From: Ostrinia nubilalis
Lineage: Eukaryota > Arthropoda > Insecta > Lepidoptera > Crambidae
Assembly (NCBI RefSeq): GCF_963855985.1
Contig: NC_087111.1
Span: 2,175,001-2,239,000 of the forward strand
Length of the DNA stretch: 64,000 bases
Direction of reading: 5' to 3'
The notes below the pieces were generated by a model. The model made no database searches. It saw nothing but the letters and a program-made list of their open reading frames with translations, and was not told the DNA's origin. Both the position numbers and the translations under genes were made by a program. Of the stretch, positions 11,279 through 20,815 are shown in pieces (position 1 is the first letter of the stretch; the number at the start of each line of letters is the position of its first letter).

Positions 11279-11512
11279 GTAAGTTGCTGCTTGAGTGATT
11301 TCTGATATGTTATGTTTGATTTTGGAACATTCTTTGTTTCATAATATTTGGGGTAGATAATGCTTCCATAATCTTTATGATATAAGTTTAACATTTCTCT
11401 ATTGCACAATCTATCCAACATCAGATTTGTTAAAAGGCATTGAGCGAACGATTATGTATACGATTCACTGCTATGCTGCTATAATTATGATAGGTCACAC
11501 AACCCTTCTCTG

Positions 11513-11556
11513 TCTATAAGAAGAAGAATGAGATATTTCATTCATCTTCTTATAGA
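11513..11556. repeat. Intronic hairpin, 19-bp stem
   Basis: TCTATAAGAAGAAGAATGA and TCATTCATCTTCTTATAGA pair with one mismatch across a 6-base loop in intron 1 of the tetraspan gene. The stem is short for a microRNA precursor. Confidence 0.7.
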
Positions 11557-11604
11557 TCGATCGATCTCATAACTGCCAACCCAACCTCACCACAGTTAAC
11601 CTCC

Positions 11605-11672
11605 AATCATTGGGGATGCCTATGTTCAACAGTTGACGTCATGTAGCTGATATGATGATGACGATGGTGGTA
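11605..11672 (+). mobile_element. Degraded RTE-B 3' end
   Basis: ATTGGGGATGCCTATGTTCA followed by ACAGTTGACGTCATGTAGC and TGATATGATGATGACGATGG: the terminal 60 bp of an RTE-B copy with several substitutions, in intron 1. Confidence 0.65.
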
Positions 11673-11814
11673 GCTGTTGACATCTTAGATAAAGACTTTA
11701 ACTGTATAGTCAAACATAGCGATTCCAATTTCCAACAACGTAATTCCACTGCCAGCTAGTTTACTAAACCTTTGTTTATCACCTGTTTTTGTTTATCATC
11801 CGCTTTGCAACGAA

Positions 11815-12000
11815 GGGAAGTCGAACCTTAACCTCGAACTCCTCCTATGTTCTTCTGATTAATTTCGTTGCGGGTCCAATGACAGTTTAACTTTCCCCCG
11901 GGACAAACTTGACCTTCACTGGTTGGGTTTTTGTTGGCGGTCAAGCTGTACAGGAGTTGCAGTGGTGGGAAAGAGAGATGGGAATAGTCCCGTGTCAGCT
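11815..12000 (+). repeat. Dispersed repeat family R, copy 2
   Basis: Matches 9935-10140 across most of its length but lacks about 20 bp (GATCCTGGCTACA) present in copy 1. It lies in intron 1, about 130 bp before the exon 2 acceptor. Confidence 0.7.
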
Positions 12001-12132
12001 AGTTTAAGTTGAAGCAGCTGCAGCAGTCTTCTTCATTCATTAAACCTTAAGTAGCTACATCTATACCAGCGAATTTCGAGTCACTTTCTTTAATTCAACT
12101 TACCCTATAAACCGTTCCTCATCCATTTCCAG

Positions 12133-12300
12133 TAAAAGCCGGCTCCCACCCTGCCCGCCGATGGGCCTGGTGCGGGACAGCCGGTCAGCTGGGCGCAGCC
12201 TTGATATCAGCCGGGGGCGCCTGCATACTCGCAGCCCTGGGCTCTGCGGCCCGGGTGCGGTGTTCACCACGTCCACTGCTGATTGGGAATTCTTTAGCAG
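12133..12300 (+). CDS. Tetraspan protein exon 2 (parent of the exon array)
   Basis: The acceptor is CATCCATTTCCAG|T after a pyrimidine-rich stretch; the donor is TTAGCAG|GTAAGAG. The 168-nt exon is symmetric, phase 1 at both ends, and encodes residues 76-132. Residues 76-91 finish the first extracellular loop (SHPARRWAWCGT). Membrane segment 2 spans about 93-115 (GQLGAALISAGGACILAALG). Then come a short basic cytoplasmic turn (RVRCSPRP) and the start of segment 3 (LLIGNSLA). Because it is symmetric, skipping or adding a copy keeps the reading frame. The last 120 nt are the part repeated downstream. Confidence 0.8.
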
Positions 12301-12425
12301 GTAAGAGAAACTAGTAAAAGCAAGTCCTACAGCTCTTAAAGCAGAAGCAGTGTAATAAAGCTACCTGAATCATCATTTACGCTGCATAATAGCGGCTGTA
12401 AGTTGCTGGGTCTTGCGTAGACTAG

Positions 12426-12545
12426 CTGGCCAGCTGGGCGCAGCCTTGATATCAGCTGCAGGAGCCTGCATACTGACTGCCTTGGGCTCTGCGGCCCGGG
12501 TGCGGTGTTCACCACGCCCCCTGCTGATTGGGAACTCTTTAGCAG
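12426..12545 (+). CDS. Partial exon 2 copy 2, open frame and usable splice sites
   Basis: 120 nt homologous to the 3' part of exon 2. It is open in the same frame. The donor TTAGCAG|GTGAGAG is intact, and GACTAG|CT just upstream would serve as a phase-1 acceptor, though its pyrimidine tract is poor. Relative to exon 2 there are about nine silent changes and two amino-acid changes (G to A, A to T). It could be an alternative or cassette exon adding or replacing membrane segment 2, or a non-functional duplicate. The 5' part encoding the loop (residues 76-91) is missing. Confidence 0.45.
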
Positions 12546-12739
12546 GTGAGAGCAACTTCTGGTCTTTCTTAGAAGTAATCCAGCTAGAACTAGATACGTC
12601 TGAAAGCGGTTCCAGAATATTTTAGAACTGACTGACTGGTAAAAGCAACTCCTACAGCTCTTAAAGCAGAAGCAGTGTGACACAACAGGCTAGATCATCA
12701 CCTAGGTTGTATATTAGCTGCTATAAGTCCTTGGACTAG

Positions 12740-12859
12740 CTGGTCATCTGGGAGCAGCCTTGATATCAGCTGGAGGAGCCTGCATACTGGCTGCCTTAGG
12801 CTCTGCTGCCCGGGTGCGGTGTTCACCACGTCCATTGCTGATTGGAAATTCTTTAGCAG
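12740..12859 (+). CDS. Partial exon 2 copy 3, open frame and usable splice sites
   Basis: Same 120-nt unit with an in-phase GACTAG|CT acceptor and TTAGCAG|GTGAGAG donor. Against exon 2 it has about twelve silent differences and one replacement (Q to H, also a third-position change). Downstream it is followed by about 200 bp of intron nearly identical to those after copies 2 and 6. Confidence 0.45.
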
Positions 12860-13063
12860 GTGAGAGCAACTTCTGGTCTTTCTTAGAAGTAATCCAGCTA
12901 GAACTAGATACGTCTGAAAGCGGTTCCAGAATATTTTAGAACTGATTGACTGGTTTTAGCAACTCCTACAGCTCTTAAAGCAGAAGCAGTGTGACACAAC
13001 AGGCTAGATCATCACCTAGGTTGTATATTAGCTGCTATAAGTCGTTGATTTGGTGTGGAAAGG

Positions 13064-13183
13064 CTGGCCAGATGGGCGCAGCCTTGATATCAGCCGGGGG
13101 CGCCTGCATACTGGCTGCCTTGGGTTCTGCGGCCCGGGTGCGGTGCTCACCACGTCCGCTGCTGATTGGGAACTCTTTAGCAG
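13064..13183 (+). CDS. Partial exon 2 copy 4, open frame but acceptor out of phase
   Basis: The 120-nt unit is open with an intact donor TTAGCAG|GTGAGAG and one replacement against exon 2 (L to M). The local AG is GGAAAG|G, one base out of phase, so it could not be spliced in frame at the position used by copies 2, 3 and 6. The homology to exon 2 extends about 15 bp further upstream (TGGTGTGGAAAGGC), as in copy 7, so copies 4 and 7 form one subtype. Confidence 0.35.
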
Positions 13184-13302
13184 GTGAGAGCAACCCCTGC
13201 AAATAGATGACAGACTGTCAAAGATCAAAGATGTCTGACACAGTAACTTAGATCATCAGCGCTGGGCTGTAACTGTATATTAGCCGATTGACGTCGTTGG
13301 GA

Positions 13303-13350
13303 TAGTGTGGAATAGCCTTCCAGCTGGAGACAGCCTGGTTGTCGGGTAAG
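13303..13350 (+). pseudogene. Exon 2 copy 5, internally deleted
   Basis: Only the start of the unit (GTGTGGAATAGCCTTCCAGC, then TGGAGACAGCC) and a donor-like GTCGGGTAAGAGCAAC remain; about 90 nt between them are gone. Later intron sequence again matches the array unit. Confidence 0.6.
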
Positions 13351-13457
13351 AGCAACTCTTACAGCTCTTAAAGTAGAAGCAGTCTGGCATAGAAACCTGG
13401 ATCATCACCTAGGTTGTATATTAGCTGCTATAAGTAGCTGGGCCTGGTGTTGACTAG

Positions 13458-13577
13458 CTGGCCAGCTGGGCGCAGCCTTGATATCAGCTGGCGGGGCCTG
13501 CATACTGGCTGCCTTGGGCTCTGCGGCTCGGGTGCGGTGTTCACCACGTCCATTGCTGATTGGGAACTCTTTAGCAG
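13458..13577 (+). CDS. Partial exon 2 copy 6, identical peptide to exon 2
   Basis: The unit encodes the same 39-residue peptide as the 3' part of exon 2, although about eleven nucleotides differ, all silent. The acceptor GACTAG|CT is in phase and the donor TTAGCAG|GTGAGAG is intact. Among the copies this is the best candidate for a working alternative exon. Confidence 0.45.
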
Positions 13578-13781
13578 GTGAGAGCAACTTCTGGTCTTTC
13601 TTAGAAGTAATCCAGCTAGAACTAGATACGTCTGAAAGCGGTTCCAGAATATTTTAGAACTGATTGACTGGTTTTAGCAACTCCTACAGCTCTTAAAGCA
13701 GAAGCTGTGTGACACAACAGGCTAGATCATCACCTAGGTTGTATATTAGCTGCTATAAGTCGTTGGTTTAGTGTGGAAAGG

Positions 13782-13856
13782 CTGGCCAGATGGGCGCAGC
13801 CTTGATATCAACTGGAGGAGCCTGCATACTGGCTGCCTTGGGTTCTGCGGCCCGGG
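13782..13856 (+). pseudogene. Exon 2 copy 7, cut by a hAT-type end
   Basis: The unit is open for 75 nt, then is interrupted at CCCGGG|CAGTGGCGGCG by a sequence matching the terminal repeat of the MITE at 21840. The rest of the exon and its donor are missing. Confidence 0.6.
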
Positions 13857-14050
13857 CAGTGGCGGCGTAGCATGGGTTGGCACCCGGGGCGATGCATCGA
13901 AGATTAAAGATGTTAGTACAAATGAGCTATATGATACCAATCGCATCCCCTCCCCCCGTATCATGACCGTCCTTGTCATGCAAATGCGCCAGTGAGTAGG
14001 TACTAATCTCCGTGACTGTTGTCATCCCCTGTTGCTTGACACCCTGCGGA
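13857..14050. mobile_element. hAT-like element fragment, left end CAGTGGCGGCGTA
   Basis: The end CAGTGGCGGCGTA equals that of the complete MITE at 21840-22082. The sequence then continues with GGTTGGCACCCGGGGCGATG. No matching right end was found before exon 3, so its extent is approximate and it may be truncated. Confidence 0.45.
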
Positions 14051-14148
14051 CCAGACTATAGTTGCAATCAAAATTTCATTTCATTTGCCCTAACAGCTAA
14101 CATTAGCAGCTACGTCATCATCTTAACACCTATCCTCTCTCGTTCCAG

Positions 14149-14284
14149 TGCTGTTCACCCTCGGAGCGATATCCGTGTGGCTGACCGAGTACTTCCTGCG
14201 GCTGCAACACAACGTCATGTCTGATGAGGACCTGGCCAACACCTGGTCTTCGGACGGGATGGCCGATCTGGGACTGTCTTTTTG
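14149..14284 (+). CDS. Tetraspan protein exon 3
   Basis: The acceptor is CTCTCTCGTTCCAG|TG and the donor TTTTTG|GTGAGT; 136 nt, phase 1 to phase 2. It encodes residues 132-177: the rest of membrane segment 3 (VLFTLGAISVWLTEYFLRL), an acidic second extracellular loop (SDEDLANTWSSDGM) and the beginning of segment 4 (LGLSFW). It joins exon 2 as ...NSLA-VLFTL, which makes segment 3 continuous, supporting the splice. Confidence 0.8.
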
Positions 14285-14324
14285 GTGAGTTGAATTTGTT
14301 TTACCTGCTACCCCTTTGTCCGTT

Positions 14325-14455
14325 TGTTAAATGACGTCCACTGCTGGACCTCCCCAAGGATTTTCACAACGACCAGTTCTGTGGTGCCCGCATCCAGGCA
14401 CTTCCCGCAACCTTCTATTCTTATCCCCAGATCGTCGGTCCACCTAGGGAGAGTT
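14325..14455 (-). mobile_element. RTE-A LINE 3' fragment, antisense, in intron 3
   Basis: ATGACGTCCACTGCTGGAC, then CCGCATCCAGGCACTTCCCG and AGATCGTCGGTCCACCTAGG: the complement of an RTE-A C-terminal coding end. Confidence 0.75.
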
Positions 14456-14462
14456 TTTTTAG

Positions 14463-14745
14463 TGTCATCATCATCATCTCAGCCATAGAACGTCCACTGC
14501 TGAACATAGGCCTCCCCCAATGCTTTCTATGTTGTTGCCCGGTTGGTAGCGGCCTGCGTCCAGCGCCTTCCTGCTACCTTTATGATGTCGTCGGTCCACC
14601 TTGTGGGTTGACGTCCCACGCTGCGTTTTCCGGTACGCGGCCTCCACTCTAGAACCTTGCTGCCCCATCGGCCGTCAGTTCTGGATACTATGTGCCTTGC
14701 CCATTGTCACTTCAGCTTGCTATAATAATCCGTCGGGCTATGTCA
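14463..14745 (-). mobile_element. RTE-B LINE 3' fragment, antisense, in intron 3
   Basis: Starts with ATCATCATCATCTCAGCCAT, the complement of the (GAT)n tail, then follows the RTE-B C-terminal coding region back to about 14745. It lies directly next to the RTE-A fragment in the same orientation. Confidence 0.85.
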
Positions 14746-15129
14746 GCGGTTTTTTAGTGTGCTTTTATCTTTTTCGTTTTTCTTGTTTTGTGTGGTGTTT
14801 TACTGTCTATCTATTTTGGACTTGTTTAAATACCTGCTACCCCTAAGCACGGAACTATTTCTACCTTTCGTTCCTGGCTGCAATTCCTGTGGAGCTAGGA
14901 TTTATATAAAACTTAATCATTAAAAGTCAACTTGTCTTTACAAGTTTGTGTCATGTGAAAGGTGGAGTAATTCAGTAGAAAGAAACCACTCGGCACATAA
15001 GCTGACGTGCTCGTTAGCCTGACGACCTCAAGTAGACTAGAAAATAAACACTTCGTCATCTTTTGTAAAACTGTTTTCACGTAATTTTTGCCCTGAACAG
15101 TATTTTCAAACTACCCTTTCTCATTCCAG

Positions 15130-15265
15130 GTTGGTGGTATCCGCCAGCATAGCAGCCTTCGTCAACATAGTATGTGTTCTCATAGCCATGTCTGACGCTA
15201 GAGACATAGATACGGTAGCCCCGGCATTAGAGGAGAAAGTCAACGGCGCCATCATGCTGTACTAA
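15130..15265 (+). CDS. Tetraspan protein exon 4 with stop
   Basis: The acceptor is TTTCTCATTCCAG|GT. The exon completes residue W177 and encodes 178-221: the rest of membrane segment 4 (LVVSASIAAFVNIVCVLIAM) and a 25-residue cytoplasmic tail (SDARDIDTVAPALEE...) ending NGAIMLY, then TAA at 15263-15265. The short charged C-terminus after the fourth membrane segment fits a clarin-type tetraspan. Confidence 0.8.
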
Positions 15266-15465
15266 GCAGCCTACCGACCAAATGGTTTGTCGTGCGGGCA
15301 ACAGATGGCGTTGTACTCCATTTACATCGCGCTAGTGTATGCTATTTGAACTTTGCGAATTCGTGTTGTTTTTAAACTTACATCAGAACGATTACAGACA
15401 TTACAACTTGAATTTGAGCAATTAGATTCAAGATTTTTTGGGAAAGTCAATGGTGATTAAAAAGA

Positions 15466-15471
15466 AATAAA
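15466..15471 (+). promoter_or_regulatory. Poly(A) signal AATAAA for the tetraspan gene
   Basis: AATAAA lies 200 bp after the stop codon, with GACTTATTTTCATTTT downstream. It is the first canonical signal in the 3' UTR. Confidence 0.55.
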
Positions 15472-16118
15472 GACTTATTTTCATTTTCTAAAAAAATGAG
15501 ACAGATACGAGTATTCTACTTTTCTTTTGTATCAACCAACATTGATTTAAACGAATAAATAAACTTCGTAACTATGAATTTTATCTAAAAATGAATGGCT
15601 TGGATTATAAAATAATATCCATGTATTTGAATCTCTTATATTGTCTCTAATTTTGGATATCTAATAATATTGTCTATGTTCAAACGAGCAGAAAAGGCTG
15701 AATGGTTATCCCCTTACTAATAAAATTAATACCTGGGTAGTGGGTACATTAGTAAAGTTACAGGTCATTTGTTACTATGATAATTGGTAGTAACTATTTC
15801 TTTATTTGCCTACTGAACAAAAAATCAACACACTTTGTTTCGGTATTCGTTGAGGTACATACAAAAAGACGTTTTGATATACCTATTTGTGCATAATCAA
15901 ACAATTAAATAAATTATTTTAAGGTTGTATAATGTCTTTCCATAAATTAATGTAAGAGTTGATTAGTAAGGGGGTTAGTAGTTAAGTACTTATTTTAATG
16001 TATTATATTCCGTCCATTTTATATTAGTATTAACATTTTACCTGTTGTAAGCATTCCAATTAATCTGTACAATGTTTAATTGAAATAACGCAAAGCTTAG
16101 ACAATGAAATATATTTTC
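15472..16118. other. No recognised feature downstream of the gene
   Basis: AT-rich DNA with further AATAAA hexamers (for example near 15555 and 15908) that could act as alternative poly(A) sites. No repeat ends were seen. Confidence 0.5.
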
Positions 16119-16337
16119 TACACTAATATTATAAAGAGGAAAACTTTGTTTGTTTGGTTGTAATGAATAGGCTCAAAAACTACTGGACTGTTTTTAAAAA
16201 TTCTTTCACCATTCGAAAGCTACATTTTCACGAGTAACGATGCATAGGCTAAATTTTATTTTGGAAAAAAATAGGCTTCCGTTAAATATTTGGGGTTTTC
16301 GGAGTCCAAGCGGGCGAAGCCGCGGGCGGAAAGCTAG
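16119..16337 (+). mobile_element. Short Helitron (non-autonomous)
   Basis: The 5' end is TACACTAATATTATAAAGAG; the 3' end is GCGGGCGAAGCCGCGGGCGG, then AAAGCTAG followed by T. The GC hairpin before a terminal CTAG with a flanking T is the Helitron 3' signature. The length of about 220 bp is typical of lepidopteran Helitron-derived elements. Confidence 0.85.
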
Positions 16338-16654
16338 TATTAAATAAGTTGTACAGTTACAGTTAATGTATTTTCGTATAGGATTGTTGAAAACTTCATG
16401 TTTTATTTCACGTCTATTTGATTCATAAACTCTAAAATTTGATTGATGCACTATCGTTGCGATCGATACAAAATCGTCGTAGTGTAATCGATTTATTATT
16501 CGATTTTATATAGACTAGTTATATGCTTTGCGTTAGTTCTATTACTCATGTATTGTTATTGTATAACACGTCGACTACGATTAGAATTTTAATATTATAC
16601 AAACAAAATCTTTAATTACAGAGGAACTGGCTGTCTTAATTTCAAATGCAAACG

Positions 16655-16890
16655 TTAAAATGTTTTTAACATTGTTGTTATAGCGACAGACTTAGGTAAG
16701 ATGGTGGTAGCTAGCCAGGCAGACTTAGAACAAGCCCTATCACCAACCGAACCGAGCAGAAAATTTCATCCGGGCCTTTTCAAGGCGAGAGTGAATAAGA
16801 ACTTATAGGGCAGATTGTACCATCCTAGACTGCATCTCACTTAACATCAGGTGCGATTCGGTCAAACCTGCCTTGTTCTGCATAAAAAAA
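16655..16890 (+). mobile_element. LINE 3' fragment (Jockey/CR1-type terminal coding and UTR)
   Basis: Contains GGGCCTTTTCAAGGCGAGAG TGAATAAG, encoding a broken form of GLFKARVN, then CATCTCACTTAACATCAGG and an A-rich end. The upstream part (GACAGACTTAGGTAAGATGG) also appears antisense at 23155 and 56860. Confidence 0.65.
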
Positions 16891-17020
16891 ATCATTGTGT
16901 ATTGAAATTATTATAATCGTAGTCGATTGTTTTATGTTATAATACATTCCAATTTATACACGTGAACTATACATAGTTATAGTATATTATCTTAATTATA
17001 ATTACCTCATTTAGACTAGC

Positions 17021-17800
17021 CGCAGACCACCGATTTTAGTTGGCCGATAGTTGTGCCCGATTTTAAATTGTATGAAGAATCGGCCAAATCAAATCGGTGT
17101 AATGTGCGCACTTCCATACATGCCCATACTGATCGTAAATACATAATAGGGATGTTTCCTGGGTCAAAAAGCAAGAGTTTTAATTAGTCCGTCAGTTAAC
17201 TTATCAAAAAATACTCTACACGTATTTTTCACTTTTTCAAACTAATGGAAATTGAAAGAGATAAAGCGCGCCAAAGTTCATAAGAAGAGGCCCGTGACGT
17301 CAATGCGTGCATAAAAGTGCCGCACGTTGTGACGTCGTGCGGAACTTCAACGCACCATAACTATGTAATTATTTGTTAGATTGACAAATAAAAATATATG
17401 TGTCCAATATTTTTTGATATTAAACATGACGGACTAAAAAAATTTTTTTAGGAAACTAGCCTATTAGCCTTAAAAGCTATGAGCTCCAAGACGTGGCATA
17501 TGAAGGTAGCAGTTAGTAGCAACTTTTGGTTGTTATTTAACAAACTCTTTTAACTAGCGCAGTTTGTTCTCGCTGGATAGGTGGCCATTCTGATGCTAGG
17601 ATGGCGCGTCACCTAAGAACGTAGATTATTTCCTTTAAATCGAGGGTAGCAACTATTTAACGATTAGTAGCAACTAGTAGCAACTTCGAAGCAACTTTCA
17701 ATATTTGTTTCGATGTAAAATATGGGTAGTGACCGTCCATTCTGATGCACACCGACTAAACTATCGGCCGACGAAAAATCGATGGTCTGCGCCTAGGCTT
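17021..17800. mobile_element. MITE of the 60160 family, split by insertions
   Basis: The left part (GCAGACCACCGATTTTAG TTGGCCGATAGTTG and on to CATACTGATC, about 17021-17133) and the right part (CACACCGACTAAACTATCGG, then CCGACGAAAAATCGATGG, about 17748-17800) together make the 180-bp element found whole at 60160-60338. About 600 bp sit between them. Confidence 0.65.
17150..17462. mobile_element. GGATGTTTCCTGGGTC element, copy 1
   Basis: About 310 bp nearly identical to 35245-35575, including TTAGTCCGTCAGTTAACTTA near the left end and its partial complement TGACGGACTAAA near the right. Non-coding. The 17463-17747 remainder of the insertion holds repeated TAGTAGCAACTT phrases and no recognised ends. 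Confidence 0.6.
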
Positions 17801-18155
17801 ATAATCAATTGTATTTTCCGTCCAAAGTTAAAAGTGATCAAAAGCGTACGTAAATTATTGTTAAAGCCATAAGTGCCATTAGGTATAAGTTTGTATTTTT
17901 TTCTATTTATAATTACTGCGTTCTTGCATCTTTTGTGAATTTATTTTTCTGAATGAATACTAATTTTATTTTATCCCTGACTTTTATTTAACAACCCATG
18001 AAGAGTAACAAAATATCACCTAAAACAATAGATGTCATAGTGTTATTGCCTATCAATGTGTAATATGTATCAATAATATAGATGAAATGTTGAATAACAA
18101 AAGCACAGTCTTTTTTTTTTATCTTTATTGTAAAGATAATAGGGAGTGTGTTTTT

Positions 18156-18860
18156 TAGAGATAAAACGGATAGTTGTTTGGCCGGATACCGGATACCGGA
18201 TATCCGGCCAGCTGCTAGGCCGGATATCCGGCGGCCGGATAGTTGGTCAATTGTCTCGTTGCATGTCGTGACGAGTTTAGCGCCGCACAGGTGCTTCGAA
18301 CGCGATCAGTGGGTCTATTAGTAGACTACACTAGTTACACTTTTCGAAAATCGAATTCGTCCGAATAGAATGTCAGGTTTTGCCACTTGTCTAGGGCGCT
18401 CGGGCGATTTTGGTTGCCATCTTGAGTGTGATAGAATAGCGAAAATTAAATTAGTTTACTAGCTGCGTAATCTGACTGAACTGCATCATGTCATCAGATC
18501 ATCAGTGAAAAAAGATCTCCTATTTTATTTGGCAATATTTCGACATTAACAGATATTTACTATTTACGTATTCGCCATTAGAGTGAATAGCCCAAAAATA
18601 GAAATTAGTTTTTTGAATTGCTTTAATGGCTTTTTTGTAACTTTTTGGATTTTAAATAAAAGTTGTCATTATAAGCCATTTTATTGACATTTACCTCAAA
18701 GATTAATTCATTTCATTTTATTAATAGGAAATTGTCGTAGTTTTTTTAATATCCGGTATCCGGCCGGATAGTGAGTTACTATCCGGTATCCGGCCGAATA
18801 GTAAATTTAGGCCGGATATCCGGCCTACCGGATAGTTACCGGATATCCGTTTCATCTCTA
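18156..18860. mobile_element. hAT MITE with CCGGATATCCGG subterminal repeats
   Basis: The ends TAGAGATAAAACGGATA and the complement of TATCCGTTTCATCTCTA are inverted. GTGTTTTT is duplicated exactly at 18148-18155 and 18861-18868. Both subterminal regions carry many copies of GGCCGGATATCCGG-type motifs. No transposase is present in the 705 bp. Confidence 0.9.
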
Positions 18861-18868
18861 GTGTTTTT

Positions 18869-20155
18869 ATCCAGTTATTTGTTAATTTCAGAATGCTGAA
18901 AAGCCTGTTTTTCAAGCTTCACCGGGCAAATAATTCAACTGTTTTATTGCTCTACATACATAAATACAAAACTAGAAAACTTGTGGTTTTGAAGATATTG
19001 ATGGTGAAAAAAACTTACGTACACCAAAACCATGTAACAATCAATCGGCTGCAACTTGCCAACAACTCAAAAGCTATTTGGAATCCTATTACCGATTCTT
19101 TTGCCATACCCCAATAAATAAAGAAAAGTGCGCGAACTCGTGACGTCATAAAGGTAAGGGACTGTTGATTGGATCGCGGATATTGTCGATTGAATGTGCC
19201 GCCTGAATTGAAAACGATTGTACGCACACAATAAGCAGTATTATGTTATCTGTAAGGCTTGTTTTCTTTGAAAAAGTTTGTGAAAACTTCGAATTGGGAC
19301 TAAGAAGCCAACAAAAGTAGAGCGTGATGAAAATCGTCTGGAAAAACATTGGTATTGATCAGAAAAGTTGTCTTTAAAAGTATTATTAGAGGAAAAGGGA
19401 GTATAAATAAATAATCGATTTGTTAGTAAACAAAAAGGTTTTCCTCGCGCCCAGATTTTTGGCTGGAAGTTAATATTTTTACAGACACCTTTGTCGTTCT
19501 TTCCTGAAGGTAATTGTAATATTTTGTTACTATATTATTAAAAAATTGTCAACAATTAAAAATAAAGACTGGTTACTTTTCAAACGAGTTAAAGAGTTAG
19601 CCTCAGTTGAACCACCTCACTTTATAATCGAAACCATAACCAGTGTCTTTTGACATTTGATAGTGGTGCCCGTGCAACCCAGTCTTAAAGTTCAACTAAT
19701 ATTTTATGATGATCTACAATGAATTTCTCGTGACCGACCGTAGGCGTTTCTCGGAATACCATACACCCACTTATCCTAAACCCACGCAAGCAGCATCGAA
19801 TTCCAACTGCCCATTTCAGCAGAAAGCCTTTCTCAAACGTGTACGAACTTGTAGGAAGGCTTAAAAAACGTAAAACTAAATCACAATGCAACATAATTTG
19901 TGTATTATTAATAGTAATTTGTACTACTTAGTTACAAAGAAAATGAACGGTAGGTAGGTAAATCAAAATGATGGATAAGTAAGTGTCTACATAATATTTT
20001 CAAATCCATTCCATTGGTACTTATCCTAGAATCTCGTCAGTTTCCACTGCAAGAGCACGTTCCTTTCTAATTCACCAGAGCCAAATGGCGGATTTGGCCC
20101 TTAATTCTCACGCCTCCATTCCCTTGGGTTAGGGAGGCTCTTCCTATTGTCTGTA
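18869..20155. other. 1.3 kb with no recognised feature
   Basis: AT-rich DNA without recognisable repeat ends or coding exons. Short frames near 18893-19117 and 19685-19894 show no family resemblance. Confidence 0.45.
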
Positions 20156-20159
20156 AAAT

Positions 20160-20365
20160 AGCCATAGATGCCTGTTCTATACAGAATAAGACAGGACTGC
20201 AAAGGCACCTGATGTTAAGTGAGATGCAGTCTAGGTTCTGCCCTAATACGTGCCTATTCACTCGCAGGCATTTGACCACAATCACACCTGATGTTAATGG
20301 CATGCAGTCTAGGGTGGTATTTACCTGCCCTGTAACTGTCTATTCACTCTCGCCTTGAAGAGGCT
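20160..20365 (-). mobile_element. LINE 3' fragments, antisense, two partly nested copies
   Basis: ACCTGATGTTAAGTGAGATG occurs at about 20208 and, diverged, ACCTGATGTTAATGGCATGC at about 20285, followed by TATTCACTCTCGCCTTGAAG. This is the complement of the FKARVN...LTSGAIV end of the LINE at 44341, present nearly twice in tandem. Confidence 0.65.
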
Positions 20366-20689
20366 CGGATTATCGTTCGGAAAGAAAGCGCCAAAATAAA
20401 GTTTAAAATAATACGTTTACACCAGTTTACACAATAATTAGTGGTAATCCAGTACCCAAAGGATGCACATTATTGTGAACAAACCCGCGTTAACACACGT
20501 TTGAAGTTAAACGAGCAAACTTAACACGAGACCCTCGGAATTCCAGTTGCAAACTAATAGACTTTAGTCCAGTGATTCCAAAAGTTTTTATCGACCCCCA
20601 GAGGTCAAATAAGAGTAGCGACTTCCAAGAGGTTTAAATAAACGTGAAAAAGTGGGTTCCGTGACATTCGACAATAGTGTCTGAGTTTC

Positions 20690-20812
20690 TTGCGCTGCTT
20701 CTTCTCAACACTGCTGGCCCATTTATTGTCCTGAAGCAGTGGTAATACTGAGATGTGTAATAAAATAATGCTTTTTCAAAGCCTACTTGCAAAAATAAAT
20801 GAGTTTTATTTT
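20690..20812 (+). repeat. GCACTGGCCC-family 3' tail, copy 1
   Basis: GCTTCTTCTCAACACTGCTG, CCCATTTATTGTCCTGAAGC and AATAAATGAGTTTTATTTT. Matches at 43785 and 46515, each ending in an A-rich AATAAA stretch: a non-LTR 3' UTR or SINE tail. Confidence 0.65.
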
Positions 20813-20815
20813 ATA

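Noticed and set aside
10676..11421. Minus-strand open frames of 77 to 108 codons overlapping exon 1 of the tetraspan gene
   Set aside because: They are shadow frames of the coding exon and its GC-richer flank, without ATG context, splice logic or family motifs.
11513..11556. Possible microRNA hairpin in intron 1
   Set aside because: A 19-bp stem with a 6-base loop is too short for a typical precursor.
12336..13979. Minus-strand open frames of 60 to 115 codons across the exon array
   Set aside because: They are the complement of the repeated exon; repetition makes them recur, and they show no conserved domain.
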